Below, piece by piece: positions 5,668-6,498 of a DNA stretch of 6,498 bases. The notes under the pieces were generated by a model. It saw only the letters and a list, made by a program, of their open reading frames with translations, was not told the origin of the DNA and did no database searches. The position numbers and the translations under genes were made by a program. Each line of letters starts with the position of its first letter. The first letter of the stretch is position 1. The DNA is from JAANXG01 sp049583715 (GTDB lineage: Bacteria > Pseudomonadota > Gammaproteobacteria > Arenicellales > JAANXG01): assembly GCA_049583715.1 (NCBI GenBank), contig JBAUWJ010000140.1, positions 1-6,498 on the forward strand. The letters are read 5' to 3'.

Positions 5668-5697
5668 CGGGTCCATGCCGAAAGGAGGGCGAGTCCC

Positions 5698-6498
5698 ATG
5701 CGTACCACAGCGGTGATTATCGGAGCAGGCCACGCCGGCCTGGCGATGAGCCGGTGTCTGAGCGAGCAAGCCATCGATCATGTCGTCATCGAACGCGGCG
5801 AGGTGGCGAACTCCTGGAAGACCGAGCGCTGGGACTCGCTGCGCCTCTTGACGCCCAACTGGCAAAGCCGCCTTCCGGGCTTCGGCTACGACGGAAGCGA
5901 TCCGAACGGCTACCGTACGATGGGGGAGACCATCGACTTCATGGAACGATACGCCCGTGTGGCGGGGGCGCCGGTGCGCACCCATACGCGGGTGACCGCG
6001 GTACGGGCCGGCGACGACGGTTACACCGTCTCCACCACCTCCGGTGAGTGGCGCTGCCCGTCCGTCGTGCTGGCCAGCGGAGCCTGCAACGTGCCGCACG
6101 TCCCGGCATTTGCGGGAAGCGTGCCCTCGGCGATCCGCACGCTGACCCCCTTCGAATACCGCAACCCCGATCAGCTCGAGCAAGGGGGCGTCATGGTCGT
6201 CGGCGCCTCGGCATCCGGCATGCAGATCGCGGACGAGGTCCACGCATCGGGGCGCCCGGTTACGCTGTCGGTTGGCGAGCACATCCGCATTCCGAGAATG
6301 TACCGGGGCCGAGACATCCAGTGGTGGATGGACGCCGTGGGGGTGCTGGACGAGCGCTACGACGAAATCGACGATATCAACCGTGCGCGCGGCGTGCCGT
6401 CCCTGCAGCTCAGCGGCTCTTGCGATCGCGGTATGCTCGACCTGAATTCCCTGTCCGCCTCGGGAGTGCGGATCGTCGGCCGGCTCGCGGGGATCCGT
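5698..6498 (+). CDS. FAD/NAD(P)H-dependent monooxygenase-like flavoprotein, C-terminus outside the window
   Basis: 267 codons are visible; the gene runs off the right edge with roughly 150 residues missing by comparison with its 427-residue paralogue at 1609. ATG 5698 is fixed by AGGAGG (5683-5688), 9 nt upstream; an in-frame ATG at 5674 precedes that RBS and is unlikely. The FAD-binding motif is GAGHAG (9-14) with acidic Glu32, then SWKTERWDSL (39-48). The second Rossmann motif reads GASASG (169-174), with Ser in place of the middle Gly. The usual ATG motif is ASG (127-129). Shared blocks with the first flavoprotein include AGLAMS, ERWDSL, YRNPxQL, VVGAxxSGxQIADE and YRGRDxxWW, so the two are clear paralogues of the FMO/CzcO-like family. 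The expected role is NAD(P)H- and O2-dependent oxygenation, substrate unknown. Its position 30 bp after the OsmC gene suggests a joint function in redox or sulfur chemistry. Confidence 0.85.
   Translation, partial: MRTTAVIIGAGHAGLAMSRCLSEQAIDHVVIERGEVANSWKTERWDSLRLLTPNWQSRLPGFGYDGSDPNGYRTMGETIDFMERYARVAGAPVRTHTRVTAVRAGDDGYTVSTTSGEWRCPSVVLASGACNVPHVPAFAGSVPSAIRTLTPFEYRNPDQLEQGGVMVVGASASGMQIADEVHASGRPVTLSVGEHIRIPRMYRGRDIQWWMDAVGVLDERYDEIDDINRARGVPSLQLSGSCDRGMLDLNSLSASGVRIVGRLAGIR

Noticed and set aside
5125..6282. Long minus-strand ORF (385 codons) opposite the OsmC and second flavoprotein genes
   Set aside because: Spans two well-supported plus-strand genes and is His/Arg/Gly-rich without a domain.

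Overview
The window is GC-rich chromosomal DNA from a bacterium, most likely a proteobacterium. The evidence is Shine-Dalgarno-led genes with high-GC third positions, a Tat-exported protein with an LPAHAQ cleavage region, a palindromic CATTGCGAGGAGC / GAAGCAATCC dispersed repeat of a kind common in proteobacterial genomes, and a LuxR-type regulator. Nothing seen fixes the genus. No rRNA, tRNA, CRISPR array or intact transposase gene was seen.

Left part (1-1608): the first 26 codons of a minus-strand gene (probable BNR/WD40-like beta-propeller, 'sialidase-like' protein) run off the left edge. A roughly 420-bp stretch without a convincing gene follows. Next is a 132-bp nested inverted-repeat element (503-634) with perfect 16-bp ends, lying 22 bp before the start of a small Tat-exported protein of unknown function (657-1190). 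The following roughly 420 bp (1191-1608) hold no convincing gene.

Middle part (1609-3913): a flavin-containing monooxygenase-like FAD/NAD(P)H oxidoreductase (1609-2892) is followed after 13 bp by a LuxR-type (GerE HTH) regulator with a long N-terminal putative sensor region (2906-3913). They look like one operon.

Right part (3914-6498): a minus-strand gene for a small exported protein (4319-4660), perhaps with a tiny ORF after it, converges on the LuxR gene. It is divergent from a plus-strand operon of an OsmC-family protein (5101-5667) and a second flavoprotein monooxygenase (5698 to the right edge), clearly related to the first. The roughly 440-bp divergent intergenic region holds a perfect 8-5-8 palindrome (4771-4791) and a three-copy, 10-bp-phased GAAAC direct repeat (4967-4991). 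Both are good candidates for regulator sites.

Taken together, the window suggests a LuxR-controlled redox module: two paralogous FAD/NAD(P)H oxidoreductases plus an OsmC-type thiol protein, perhaps for oxidising or detoxifying a small molecule or responding to reactive sulfur or peroxide species. The substrate cannot be read from the sequence, and control by the LuxR protein is inferred from proximity only.
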